A DNA stretch of 64,000 bases from Agapanthus africanus (Eukaryota; Streptophyta; Magnoliopsida; Asparagales; Amaryllidaceae), in NCBI GenBank assembly GCA_030015575.1, contig CM057339.1:694412761-694476760 (forward strand). Direction: 5' to 3'. A model generated the notes under the pieces. It was not told the origin of the DNA. It searched no databases and saw nothing but the letters and a program-made list of their open reading frames with translations. Below are positions 1 through 9,398 of the stretch, one piece after another. Positions within the stretch are counted from its first letter, which is position 1. Every line of letters begins with the position of its first letter. Made by a program: the position numbers and the translations under genes.

Positions 1-989
1 AAAACTGTGGCGAGTCTAGAACAATATCACTATTGATCTTCCAGATGGTAGAAATGTCAACCTTCGTCAAAGCCAGGGTCAACCCACAAACAGCCATTAC
101 AGAAATGTGCCTTGAGTTATCCAGTGTCTGGTTTTAAGTATAAGTTGGACAACTCCCCTTACCTTAACATCGTTAAGATATTAACCATTCTATATCTAAT
201 ATAGAAACAGAGGAACTAATTTAATTGGAACCAGATTCGAAGCATGCAACTGTCTCCAGTGCATATCAACTTAATGAAGAGAGGCTAATCGGCATTACTC
301 AACTTAGGAATTCATCCAATTATGAGTAACCTGAAAGAGAAACAAGTTTCTCAAAATCATTACTATCAACTGAATACTAGTCACAAGAATCTACATCTTC
401 AATCTCTTTGAAGAATCCCGATACTTGCGACACTTGGTTCTCTACTTCATTCATATACCCAAAACTTCTCAAAACTTAGATATTGTATATCTACGAAACA
501 CTTGTCTAAAAACTAGAGAAGTTACAAGTAAAAAAGAACATAGTACGAGGACCTACCCCTTTGTCCTGACGGACACTGGACAACATACAATACTCTGTAT
601 AAGTCCTCTGAATAACTCAAAAACCTGTGCATCGTAGGTTGAAAACTGTACCCAGGTGATTTCCTCAAATATCACCAATTACAACGAATTCCGATATAAT
701 GAGGATGATCACATAATTCCCAATAACTTACTCCCACTCATCATCTGTAAAACCATACAGATATGACAATGAAATCTGGTAAATACATACCCTGGAGTAA
801 GTATGTAATCGGGAAATCAGTTTACAATTAACAATGCACAGTGAAACTGAAACATGAAAAATGTTTCGTAGGGATTTCCTGGTATTCATAGTAATGCCTC
901 TTCCATAATCCAATTCATGACTTTAACCGTATATCTCTTTGCCACCTCTCCAAATCCCTTTATTTGTCTATATTCATTACCTTCTGTAC

Positions 990-1480
990 ACCCCTTAGGC
1001 TAAGTGGTTTTCTTCCTTTCCTACCGTTCGGTACCAGCCTATGGTTTGGAAGAAGACTATCCAGTAAGCATAATAGGTATACCCTCCTCAACCTAGGAGT
1101 ACTCGTATCTTGAGAGAAGGTGATGATAAAAGACAACTGAATAATACCTTATTCTATTTCTCCCGAACTGGGGAAAAAGCAAAGGTGAAATAGGAGTAGC
1201 GATGAAGTACGTGGTTTGGTCATGAATGATAACAGTCGCAATTTACTTTACTCTTTTTCTAATCCCTTTATTTTGTCTTTAGTTATTACCTTCTGTACAC
1301 CCTACTTAGGCTAATTGGTTTTCTTCATTCCCTACCTTTCGGCACCAGCTTATGATTTGGAATAAGACTATCCAATAAGCGTAATATGCGTACTCTCCTA
1401 AACTAAGGAGCCCTCGCAACCTGAGAGAAGGTGATAATAAAAGACAACTGAATAAACCAATTTTATTTCTTCTGAACCTG
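990..1480 (-). repeat. C1 interior: diverged direct duplication
   Basis: Two copies of a block of roughly 150-180 bp lie at about 990-1140 and 1300-1450. Each holds the run from the 'accttctgtacacc' stretch through the 'gagagaaggtgat' stretch. C2 carries the same pair at about 28430-28610 and 28720-28900, so the duplication predates both insertions. No coding meaning was recognised. Confidence 0.6.
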
Positions 1481-2005
1481 GATCCATCCTCGAAGAAGTC
1501 CCTTTGAGTTCGTATATAACCATACGATGGATCTATCCAATGGAAGTGGATGTCCGTAGTAATACGGGGTGTTCTGAGAAATACAAAGGGTAAAGGAAGG
1601 AGTGGCAATGACTTATGCAACTCGGACAATTCAAAAGCCAATATTTTAAGAAGGTTCGGTCAACTTGGTTACTGAGTCATAGTCTAGGGTCGGTCAAAGG
1701 TCGCTGTCAGAGAGAGAGAGAAAAGAAACACTCTGCGTGCACTCTAACCTAGATCAGAATGGTTATCACTTTATCTAACCAGGAAACCTCCCACCGTAAT
1801 CTCAAATTCTCCTCCAAATCTGAAAGAAGAATTAGTCGGGATCACCCGAAGAGTAAACTAACTCATCAGTGAGAATCGGGATCCAACTATCATCGCATGA
1901 TAACTTGATAGAAGCCACTCAAGTTATCACACTCCAGAAGGTATGCGCATGCCTGGCAAGTTTGCTTTATGTTTGAAACTCCCGATGTGATTTTTTCCTC
2001 GTGCT

Positions 2006-2215
2006 CTTATGACCTTGACGAAGGTCAACAAATCATAAGTCACAAGTCAAGTTCTACCCGTCATTGTCCTGGTTAATTTGAACCCACCCGCACAAGCCCT
2101 TGACGAAGGTCAACAAGGCTATACGACTGTCCCAAACCAACACATCTATCTATGCAACAAATGAATACCCCGCAGCTACCAAACACTATGCCTTGATGAA
2201 GGTCAACAAACATAG
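2006..2215 (-). other. C1 leader hairpin trio (HP-C, HP-B, HP-A)
   Basis: Three hairpins lie between primer site and interior, given here in plus coordinates: HP-C 2006-2039, HP-B 2095-2120, HP-A 2186-2215. In the element's sense strand each has an outer stem (CTTATGA/TCATAAG, AGCC/GGCT, CTATG/CATAG), a small internal loop, an inner stem TTGAC/GTCAA (ATCAA in HP-A) and the tetraloop CTTC. The same trio occurs in C2, C3 and C4 with compensatory changes. Confidence 0.85.
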
Positions 2216-2328
2216 CTTAAATACTACTGACCATCCATAAGAAATGACGGAGGGCTACGACTGGTTTTTGGCGAAAAACCTTTAACGTAATGAACTTGAT
2301 CTCGTTGAAGGAACCCGATAGCTTTTTA

Positions 2329-2600
2329 TCAAAAATATAGTGACGAAAACCTTTTGCTAAAGAGGTCACTCCCGGTGAAGGGATCTCGGCTCTTTCCTCG
2401 TAGAATGCGGTGCAGGATATTCCAACTGAATACCGCGATGCAAAGCAACTTGTAATCGACTATATTAAAGTTACTACCCTGACGTAAACTTCTGCCCAAG
2501 GGGTCACTCCCGGTGAAGGGATCTCGGCCCTTGCCTCGTGGAATGAGGTGCGGGATATTCCAACTGAATATCACTATGCAAAACAAAAGGAAACATCTTT
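2329..2600 (-). repeat. C1 leader: two-copy repeat of about 140 bp
   Basis: Two tandem units hold the hairpin-forming GATATTC..GAATATC core followed by a conserved 'gagatcccttcaccgggag' stretch. C2 has the same pair at 27309-27540. The open frame across it (85 codons) merely reads the duplicated non-coding sequence. Confidence 0.7.
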
Positions 2601-3751
2601 ATAATAACATCTTTTAAAATTTGTTCCAACAACATCAAATATAGGTTTGTTTTACTTTGCATTGATCAGAATCAACGCAGTCCCATCAATCAATCACACC
2701 AGAAAATAACGAAAATAAAATGTACGTATATGCCATCCGCATTCGTCACTGGGTTCCGTCATCACCCGTTAGGTTACTTAACTAACGACAGAGCGGGGAC
2801 TGGACTAGCGCGGGTGTAAAACATATACAACATCTAATAGTATATATACCAACATACAATAATCGCTCCAGGCGTGATAATATGCAACATTACAGAAAAG
2901 TAATAAGTATCACAGAACAATACAGATAATCTGGGATCCCCGGGTTTCATAGAGCCGCTGCTGAAACCCGACGTTCCCCTGGTCGTGTGGTTAGCCTGTG
3001 CAATGAAACCTAGACCCCTACGAGAGTGGAAAATTACCCGCCAAAACCTGAAGCGAGGTAGTCCCCACAGCATAGTGAATGGAACACCGACACTTCACGG
3101 AATCCGGTAAATTGAGCACCCTTCCTTGCGTCAACCTATACCCCCTACGAGTGCGGCGAATAGTCTGCCAATTCTAGAGTGAGGTCCCTCTGCCTCTCAA
3201 AACCATGAGAAACGGCCCCGTTGCCCTCCAGAACCCGGCTATCCGTGCACTCCTTCGCGGGATAAACCTAGTACAGAAATGAAAAATATACAACGGGTAC
3301 ATCGATCTCAACCTGGTCATGTCCCAAAAGAATATTATACAAACAGGCAGTGACGACAGTCCACATGTTGGACGCACGCCCCGCAATATCAAATGTACAA
3401 ATAAATCCAAACTGTACTATCATTGCACCCTGCTATCCACCACGACATATCCGCAACATCACAGCACATCACAGAACATCAACGCGAATGTCACGTTCGC
3501 AAACCTGTCTAAAAGAACTATAGCAATCAGACGCGGTTTACCGATCAAATGACATTCCCGGTCGGAGATATAATGTAAATACTGTAAACTAACAAGTTTA
3601 AAAATTCGATCGACTAAATATCACGAAGTGGGCCCCACGTACATCTGGTGTACAGTAACAAAATTTGGGCCCAAAAAACATATACCAAAAACCACATTTT
3701 CCCATTGTAAACTCACTGGAAAAATTTGGGCACTGTTCCCACAAAAGCGCG

Positions 3752-3792
3752 GCGGAACAGCGGCCAAACCCTGGTTTGGGCCGCGGTTCCGC
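3752..3792 (-). other. C1 GC-rich leader hairpin near the primer site
   Basis: A long hairpin of three stacked stems: GCGGAAC/GTTCCGC, GCGG/CCGC and CCAAACC/GGTTTGG, with a CT loop and single-base bulges. It lies about 210 bp from the primer site. C4 has a different GC-rich hairpin at nearly the same distance (39266-39322), so position and structure seem kept while the sequence changed. Confidence 0.75.
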
Positions 3793-3990
3793 GGCCGTTC
3801 TGTGGGATCAAGTGACCAAATTTCACCAGTTTGCTTAGAAAACCCTGCACAACTTTCTGTGATATGTAGAATTATTTTTAGAACCCTTTAAAAATCGACA
3901 GAAACTAGTGTCCTGAAAAATGTAGTTTTGCGAAATCCGTTCGATCGATATTTTAAACGCGTTAGCACAAATTAGTATAGCTTAATGGTG

Positions 3991-4004
3991 AGACTCTGAT
4001 ACCA
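3991..4004 (-). promoter_or_regulatory. C1 primer binding site
   Basis: The sense strand reads TGGTATCAGAGTCT, complementary to the 3' end of plant initiator tRNA-Met. It begins one base inside the LTR. This site primes minus-strand cDNA synthesis in Copia elements. Confidence 0.9.
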
Positions 4005-4005
4005 C

Positions 4006-6121
4006 TGTAAGTCCACAGTAGCGCCCCGGCAGTCTAACAGACGCCAAATACGGAACAAAAACTTTTAACGAAACTGGCGCTATCGTGTACCGTAACCCGG
4101 ATCGGCCATTAAAGCTAAACTAACAAATTGCAAAGGGGTAGAAACGTTATACCGAATGATCCGAGTCCTTCGGTCTTCAACCATCATCCCACGCTTGTTG
4201 CGGCTGCTCCGATCTCCTGAATCTCCGTTCTTCTCGTCCAGGTGGCACCACGTCGACGGACCTTTAAACGGGCTCCCGCCTCTGAACCGAGGCATCTCGA
4301 TCGTCAAGTTTGCTAAAAGAGACGACCAAGATAAAGTAGAGAATGAGTAAAACACTTTGTCTCGTTTCGTCCAAAGCCGTGGACGATCGGTTAATAAAGT
4401 TGCCAATTAAATCGGGTGATGGAATGAAATGAGCAATGAAATTTCCATACACCCCAAAACTATTATAATCTTTTCACCAAATGAAAAACCAAGTGCATAT
4501 GAGAGAGAGGAGGGGGCCGGCCATATAAATAGAGGGAGGGAGGTGAAGGTAGGAGCTTGGAGGTGACCATAAGAATAAAAGATCAAGTGGAAAATATCTA
4601 AGCACAAACAAAACTTCATTCATGAACTAATGAATCACCACCCTTAGTCATCATAACATTAATGCTCCATTAATGCACTAATGAGTCACTAAGATGCATG
4701 AACCTAGTCACCACCTTCTAGAAGACTCTAGAAACATGACTCACTCTCATCAAGAAAAGATAAATCCGCATTTAACCAAATGTCAAAATGCGGCTGATAG
4801 AAAACCGGAAACTGGCAACTTCCAAAAGTGATCCCGAAATGAATTTCAGGATAACCCCGTATCAGTATAAACATACCCGCATTTGTATTACGACCGAATA
4901 CAAATGCAACTGAGACAAAGATATTATATCTATACAGTATAATACTGGGTTCCGGCTTAAACCAAAGCCTACCAGTATTATCTGCCCGAAAAACGACACG
5001 TGCGAAAACGCATGTGCTTTTTCCGAACCTTACCATAAACCCATACGGCCTCTACAACGTTTCTCCCGAACTTGGGAAAGTGTCTGTGGGGGACTCTAAT
5101 GACTCATCAATACACTGGCACTGGGTATAACCACTAGCACGTCAGAGGTACCAGCTGTACGTAACAGTTTGCCTATGTATTGATTGGAAGGAAAGCTGAC
5201 GAGCGAACTCATCTATAAACCCTACTGAGCCTGACAGTGACAATGTATATACAGTCCGTTCCATTCGTCTAAAGAGTATCGCATATCGGGTCTAGGGGGG
5301 TGGATAAAGTCAGACCCCTAATAACGCGATAAGTCGTGTCGGCATGAAGCCCATCACCACCTGAGAAACTACTGATTCAAATCAGTAATTATCCACTATC
5401 TCGGCCGAGGGTTTCTAATGATGGCCATCCGTGCACTGCGCGACATCAACCCCCAATACCGGGAGAGACGAGTCCCCGAGATCCGCTCACTTGCCTCCAA
5501 TGTGGCTCGGGACTGTACCCAACTAAAACCTGTTTGCACAACTCCTTTGAGCGTGGTAGGGTAGTAATCTAAGCACAGTGGGAACTTACATGAGACAAAC
5601 GACGATCTCAGGTCGATAAACTAACCTGTACACATGTCACCAGGGAATTGCTATCTGACGATATGTATAATACCAACTAGCAGATTCCCGGCGAGTCCTG
5701 TCCGGTGTACTCATAACCCAATGAGCACCTGTATACATCTTAGGTGATCTAACTGACACCGGTGGCTTGTGAGACTGGCCACCGCCCCTCGTCGGGGTCT
5801 CGACTGTATACACTAGTCTACTCTGGAGTATCGATGCCCTGTCTCGAAACTCCTACGACTAGGGACTCTTTAAGGATGTGCTTACACACCCTAGATCCCT
5901 CGTATATGATCACCATCATACTGCTGGCTGTCAAGCAAGAATCCTATAGGCTCTATCAATCATGCAATAGCGAACTAAAGCATGTATACGATGATAAAGA
6001 CAAACCAGATAGCATACTATCATCTTGAGCAAGACTGTCATATCGGTATAGGTCCTGTCTCAATCATTGCAATCACGTACCTGCGATCCAATAATCGACT
6101 TTGAGGGCACTATCTCCAACA
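4006..6121 (-). repeat. C1 5' LTR (2116 bp)
   Basis: Bounded by TGTAAG (4006) and CCAACA (6121), so it has TG..CA ends in either reading. It matches the C2 LTRs over its length. In sense orientation it has a G-box-rich inverted repeat at 4997-5016 (CACGTGCG/CGCATGTG, one G.U pair) and an FseI-type GGCCGGCC next to a TATA-like stretch near 4512-4530. The 102-codon frame at 4728-5036 has a counterpart in C2, but most differences between the two change the amino acid, so I do not call it a gene. Confidence 0.92.
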
Positions 6122-7140
6122 ACCAGGGGGCTCGAACCCTGACCCAAAAGGCACTACTTCAAGGGTACTATTGGCCCACCATACACCAAGACGTCCTGAA
6201 GCTAGTCAGGAGGTGTAAGAGCTGCCAACTCCACGGCAGTATCCCCCGCCTCCCAGCTACCGAGCTAACGACCTTGGCGTCCCCGTGGCCATTCGCCCAA
6301 TGGGGATTGGATATGATCGGCCAGTTTCCCACGGGGTCTGGCGGACATAAGTACGTCCTCGTCGCGGTTGACTATTTCACCAAATGGATCGAGGCCGTTC
6401 CCATCAGGAAACTGGATGCCGCCACAACCATCATGTTCCTCCAAAACAACCTGATCCACCGGTTCGGGATCCCAAGGTGCATCATCACCGACCACGGGAT
6501 GAACTTCGAGAACGAGAAAGTAAGGGGCTTCTGCAAAGAATACCACATGCTCATGAAGTTTGCCGCGGTCGCACACCCCCAATATAACGGGCAAGCCGAG
6601 ATCGCTAACCGGGACGTCCTCAGGGGCCTCCGAACCCGCCTAGAAGGGAGGCATGGCAGTTGGGTCGAGGAACTACCCCGGGTTTTATGGGCCCTGCGCA
6701 CGTCAAAGAAGACCCCCACCGGGGAGACCCCTTTTAGCCTCTGCTACGGGACTGAAGCAATGGTCCCAGCAGAGATCGGGCTACCCAGCCACTGAGTCGA
6801 GCACTTTGACGACGAAGCAAACACCATGGCACTATGAACTAATCTCGACATATTGTTGGAGAAAAGGGATCGGGCCTAGCTCAGAGCCCCCGCATATCAA
6901 CAGCAAACGGCCCAGTACTATAACGCACGAGTAAAACACCGATCCTTCAAGGCTGGGGACCTGGTCCTACGGCGGAATGAGTTCATTGACCATGGCAGGC
7001 TTCACAAGCTCTCCCCAAAGTGGGAGGGTCCGTTCCTCGTCTACGAAGCGCTCCCCGGCGGAGCCTACCGCCTGCAAGATGTGGACGGACGGAAGCTACC
7101 TCGGCCTTACAACGCGGAGAAGCTCAAGCTATACCTATGA
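6122..7140 (+). pseudogene. Tat-type gypsy integrase, C-terminal part, decayed
   Basis: This is the end of a Ty3/gypsy Pol that integrates element cDNA into the host chromosome. Visible in order: the second half of the zinc-binding region (CKSC), the catalytic core with Asp in WGLDMIG, Asp in IITDHG and Glu in QYNGQAE, and a C-terminal GPF-type module (KWEGPF). The N-terminal histidines are lost to the C1 insertion. The frame stays open to TGA at 6793-6795, then continues in the same phase to a natural stop at 7138-7140, through two further stops. Two CGA-to-TGA and one CAG-to-TAG change would explain all three, the pattern expected of cytosine deamination in methylated DNA. Not functional. 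Confidence 0.9.
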
Positions 7141-8518
7141 AGTCTAGAACAGCAAAACGCCGTGCCTTGGCTACCGCTCGAAGGCTCCCTTTGAAATGGT
7201 GATGTATAGTGTTGTCTAAAATTCCTAACCATGCGAATAAAGGAACTTTTAAACCTTCCTCCCCGGTAGGGTTCCCTCTGTACAACGAGAAAGATCCCCC
7301 AGAGATAGTCGGGCCCGAGGTTCCCTCGCACGGCTATCTCCAGCGGGCAGCTCCCCTGCCACGACACCAGGAACCGAAAGCCCTCTCAGAAGCAGCCGAG
7401 CCCGAGGTTCCCCCGCTCGGCTATCCCCCGCGGGCAGCTTCCCTGCCGCAACGCCGGGGATCAAAAAGCCCTCCCAGAGGCAGTCGAGGCCAGAGGTCCC
7501 CTCGCTCGGCTATCCCCCGCGGGCAGCTTCCTTGCCGCAATGTCGGGGATCAAAAATCCCTCCCACAGGCAGTCGAGGCCAGAGGTTCCCTCACTCGGCT
7601 ATCCGCAGCGGGCAGCTTCCCTGCCGCAACGCCGGGGATCAAAAAGCCCTTCCAGAGGTAGTCGAGGCTAGAGGTTCCCTCACTCGGCTATCTTTCAGGA
7701 CAAAAGCCCTCGCCAAGAGGCACCGGGCAGTAACCCTGTCCGGCCAAGGGTCCTTGGTGGCTTCCTACAGCCATATAGCTTTCCTCGCGCCAAGGGCCAA
7801 AGTCCTCCCAGAGGCAGTCGGGACCTTGCCCGACTATCCCCGGCTGGTAGCTTCCTGCCACAACCAACAGGGATCAAAGTCCTCGCCAAGAGGCGCTGGG
7901 CAGTAACCCTGCTCGGTCCCCGTCCTGAAGAATCTGAAAGCCCTCCCAGAGGCAGCCGAGCCCGAGGTTCCCTCGCTCGGCTATCCCCAGCGGGCAGCTT
8001 CTCTGCCACACGCTGAGGATCAAAATTCCTCCCAGAAGCGGTCAGGTCCTTGCCTAACCGTCGATGGCTGGTAGCTTCCTACCACCGTCCTGAAGGATCA
8101 AGAGCCCTCGCAAGGGCAACCGAGCAGCTACCCTTCTCATCCCAAAACTCTGGCAGGTAGTTGCCTGACCCGACGCCGAAGATCGGATCCTTCACCAAGC
8201 AGCAACCGAATTGCCACCCTGCCCAGCCAAACCCGGCACCTGCCCTGTGACCACGCTCAAGGTTCCGAGACACCCTGAAGAACGGCTGGTTCATCCAAAT
8301 CTGAACGACCTCCCGTCAACTTAGCAGGCAGTACAAGCATGGGCATCCTATGGGTGTCCCTCGCACAAAAAAAGGGGGGTTCTTTTTTATTGCCAAAATC
8401 AAGATCTTTACAAAGGGTACCCTGGGCCCCCCAAGCCTTACATACTTCCCCGAGGCTTACTCCGGCCACTTCATCATCGACGTCACGGCCCAAGGCCCTA
8501 CCACCAAAGACTTTGCCA
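7141..8518 (+). other. Tat 3' non-coding zone around the tandem repeats
   Basis: Apart from the 88-bp array I see no gene here. The stretch 8100-8518 is GC-rich, with several short frames on both strands but no recognisable domain. Confidence 0.6.
7300..8100 (+). repeat. 88-bp tandem repeats between integrase and antisense ORF of the Tat element
   Basis: A GC-rich unit recurs with landmark 'ggctatc' near 7337, 7421, 7509, 7598 and 7687, about 88 bp apart; degenerate copies follow to about 8100. Open frames on both strands here are by-products of the repeat. Tat elements are known to carry such tandem repeats in their 3' untranslated region. Confidence 0.85.
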
Positions 8519-8650
8519 CTAAGGGCGTGCCAGGATCCCCTCGTCACCCCTCACCGGAGACCTCGTCGCCGGAAGCGGGACCCGAGCGCGGAGTTCACCG
8601 TCGTCAAACTCGGGATGCTGTTCCTTCACGGTGTCTAAAGCCTTATTCCA
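8519..8650 (-). pseudogene. 3' tail of the Tat antisense ORF, cut off by solo LTR S1
   Basis: An open minus-strand frame runs from the S1 junction (8650) to TAG at 8519-8521, about 43 codons. Its codon phase and sense continue directly from the frame ending at the other S1 junction (11983-11988) if one TTCCA copy and S1 are ignored. It is therefore the C-terminus of the antisense ORF whose body is at 11988-12896. Confidence 0.72.
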
Positions 8651-8899
8651 TGTAACAACCCTAATTTTCTTATACACTTTTTCCTATACAAATTTTTTTC
8701 AAAATATTTTTAAAATCCACAAAGGGGTATTTAAGCCTGAGCACAAGATTTAGGTAATTATTTTTGTTTTTAATTACAAGCTACAAGAATGAAATAACTC
8801 CATTTTTAGTGTACAAGAAATTACTTTAAATTTAATGTATACTAGGAGTATTTATTCTTGTTGCTATCAGTTTAAGTAATTAAAAATCACAATAATTAC

Positions 8900-8980
8900 A
8901 AGAAGGAACTTGTAGCTTATTGGTAATACCTTGCACTGCTGAACCAAGCCACCGGAGTTCAAATCCCATGCCCCACATTA
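8900..8980 (+). other. tRNA-like A-box/B-box module in S1
   Basis: TAGCTTATTGG at 8913-8923 resembles a Pol III A box, and GAGTTCAAATCC at 8955-8966 resembles a B box, 31 bp apart as in tRNA genes. The same module sits at the same place in the G2 5' LTR (23352/23394) and 3' LTR (50620/50662). Cloverleaf folding looks poor, so it is probably tRNA- or SINE-derived rather than a tRNA gene. Confidence 0.6.
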
Positions 8981-9352
8981 TTTTTGTATTTATTTTGTTT
9001 TAATTTTTTTGGAAGTCAACGGTAAAAAGGCCATAACTCCCAAAATATGTACTGGACAACAAAAAGTAAATATACCAAATTGTACCCCCAGAAAATCCCC
9101 GGCCACTGGAAGCCTGACTCGGCGCCGACAGCCGGCGAATCGGCCGACTCGGTCCGGCGCCGCCGGCCGGACTTGGCCGGACGGCCGAGTCACCAACTGA
9201 GAAAAGTTGGCTCTTGACTTGGTCAACCCTCTTGCACACTTATTATACCTGGATCGGTTTTGATTTGACCAATAAATCTCTTTTACTCCTAGGTTTAATG
9301 ATTTTTAATGAATTTTTAATGTTTTTTATATTTTCTTTTAATATTTTTTAAT

Positions 9353-9398
9353 CCTAACCCTAACCCTAACCCTAACCCTAGCCTAGCCCTATATAAAG
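9353..9398 (+). promoter_or_regulatory. S1 LTR core promoter: telomere-like repeats plus TATA box
   Basis: About 4.5 copies of CCCTAA (9353-9380) run directly into TATATAAAG (9390-9398). The G2 5' LTR has ACCCTAAACCCTAA 8 bp before its TATA box (23768-23794). Transcription would start near 9425. In plants the telo-box is a known promoter element; its use here is inference. Confidence 0.7.

Larger units (their letters stand above)
1..6121 (-). mobile_element. C1: non-autonomous Ty1/copia element, 5' part (3' end outside window)
   Basis: Read on the minus strand, this is an LTR (4006-6121), a primer binding site (3991-4004), a structured leader and a non-coding interior that runs off the window at base 1. 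It is an inverted relative of C2: bases 1-2640 reverse-complemented match about 27245-29870, and its LTR matches both C2 LTRs. No gag or pol frame survives in either copy, so the family looks non-autonomous. C1 sits inside a Tat-type integrase gene, whose frame resumes at 6122. The presumed 5-bp target duplication on this side is ACCAG (6122-6126); the other copy is outside the window. Inference: it was mobilised by proteins of a related autonomous Copia such as C4. Confidence 0.88.

Noticed and set aside
7209-8009. Pro/Arg-rich frames of 70-150 codons on both strands
   Set aside because: By-products of the GC-rich 88-bp repeats.
8913-8980. A functional tRNA gene
   Set aside because: A and B boxes are present, but acceptor and anticodon stems do not pair well and the copies differ at key positions.
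9353-9380. Interstitial telomere or chromosome-end fusion
   Set aside because: Only about 4.5 units, at the same promoter position as a telo-box in the G2 LTR, so it belongs to the LTR.
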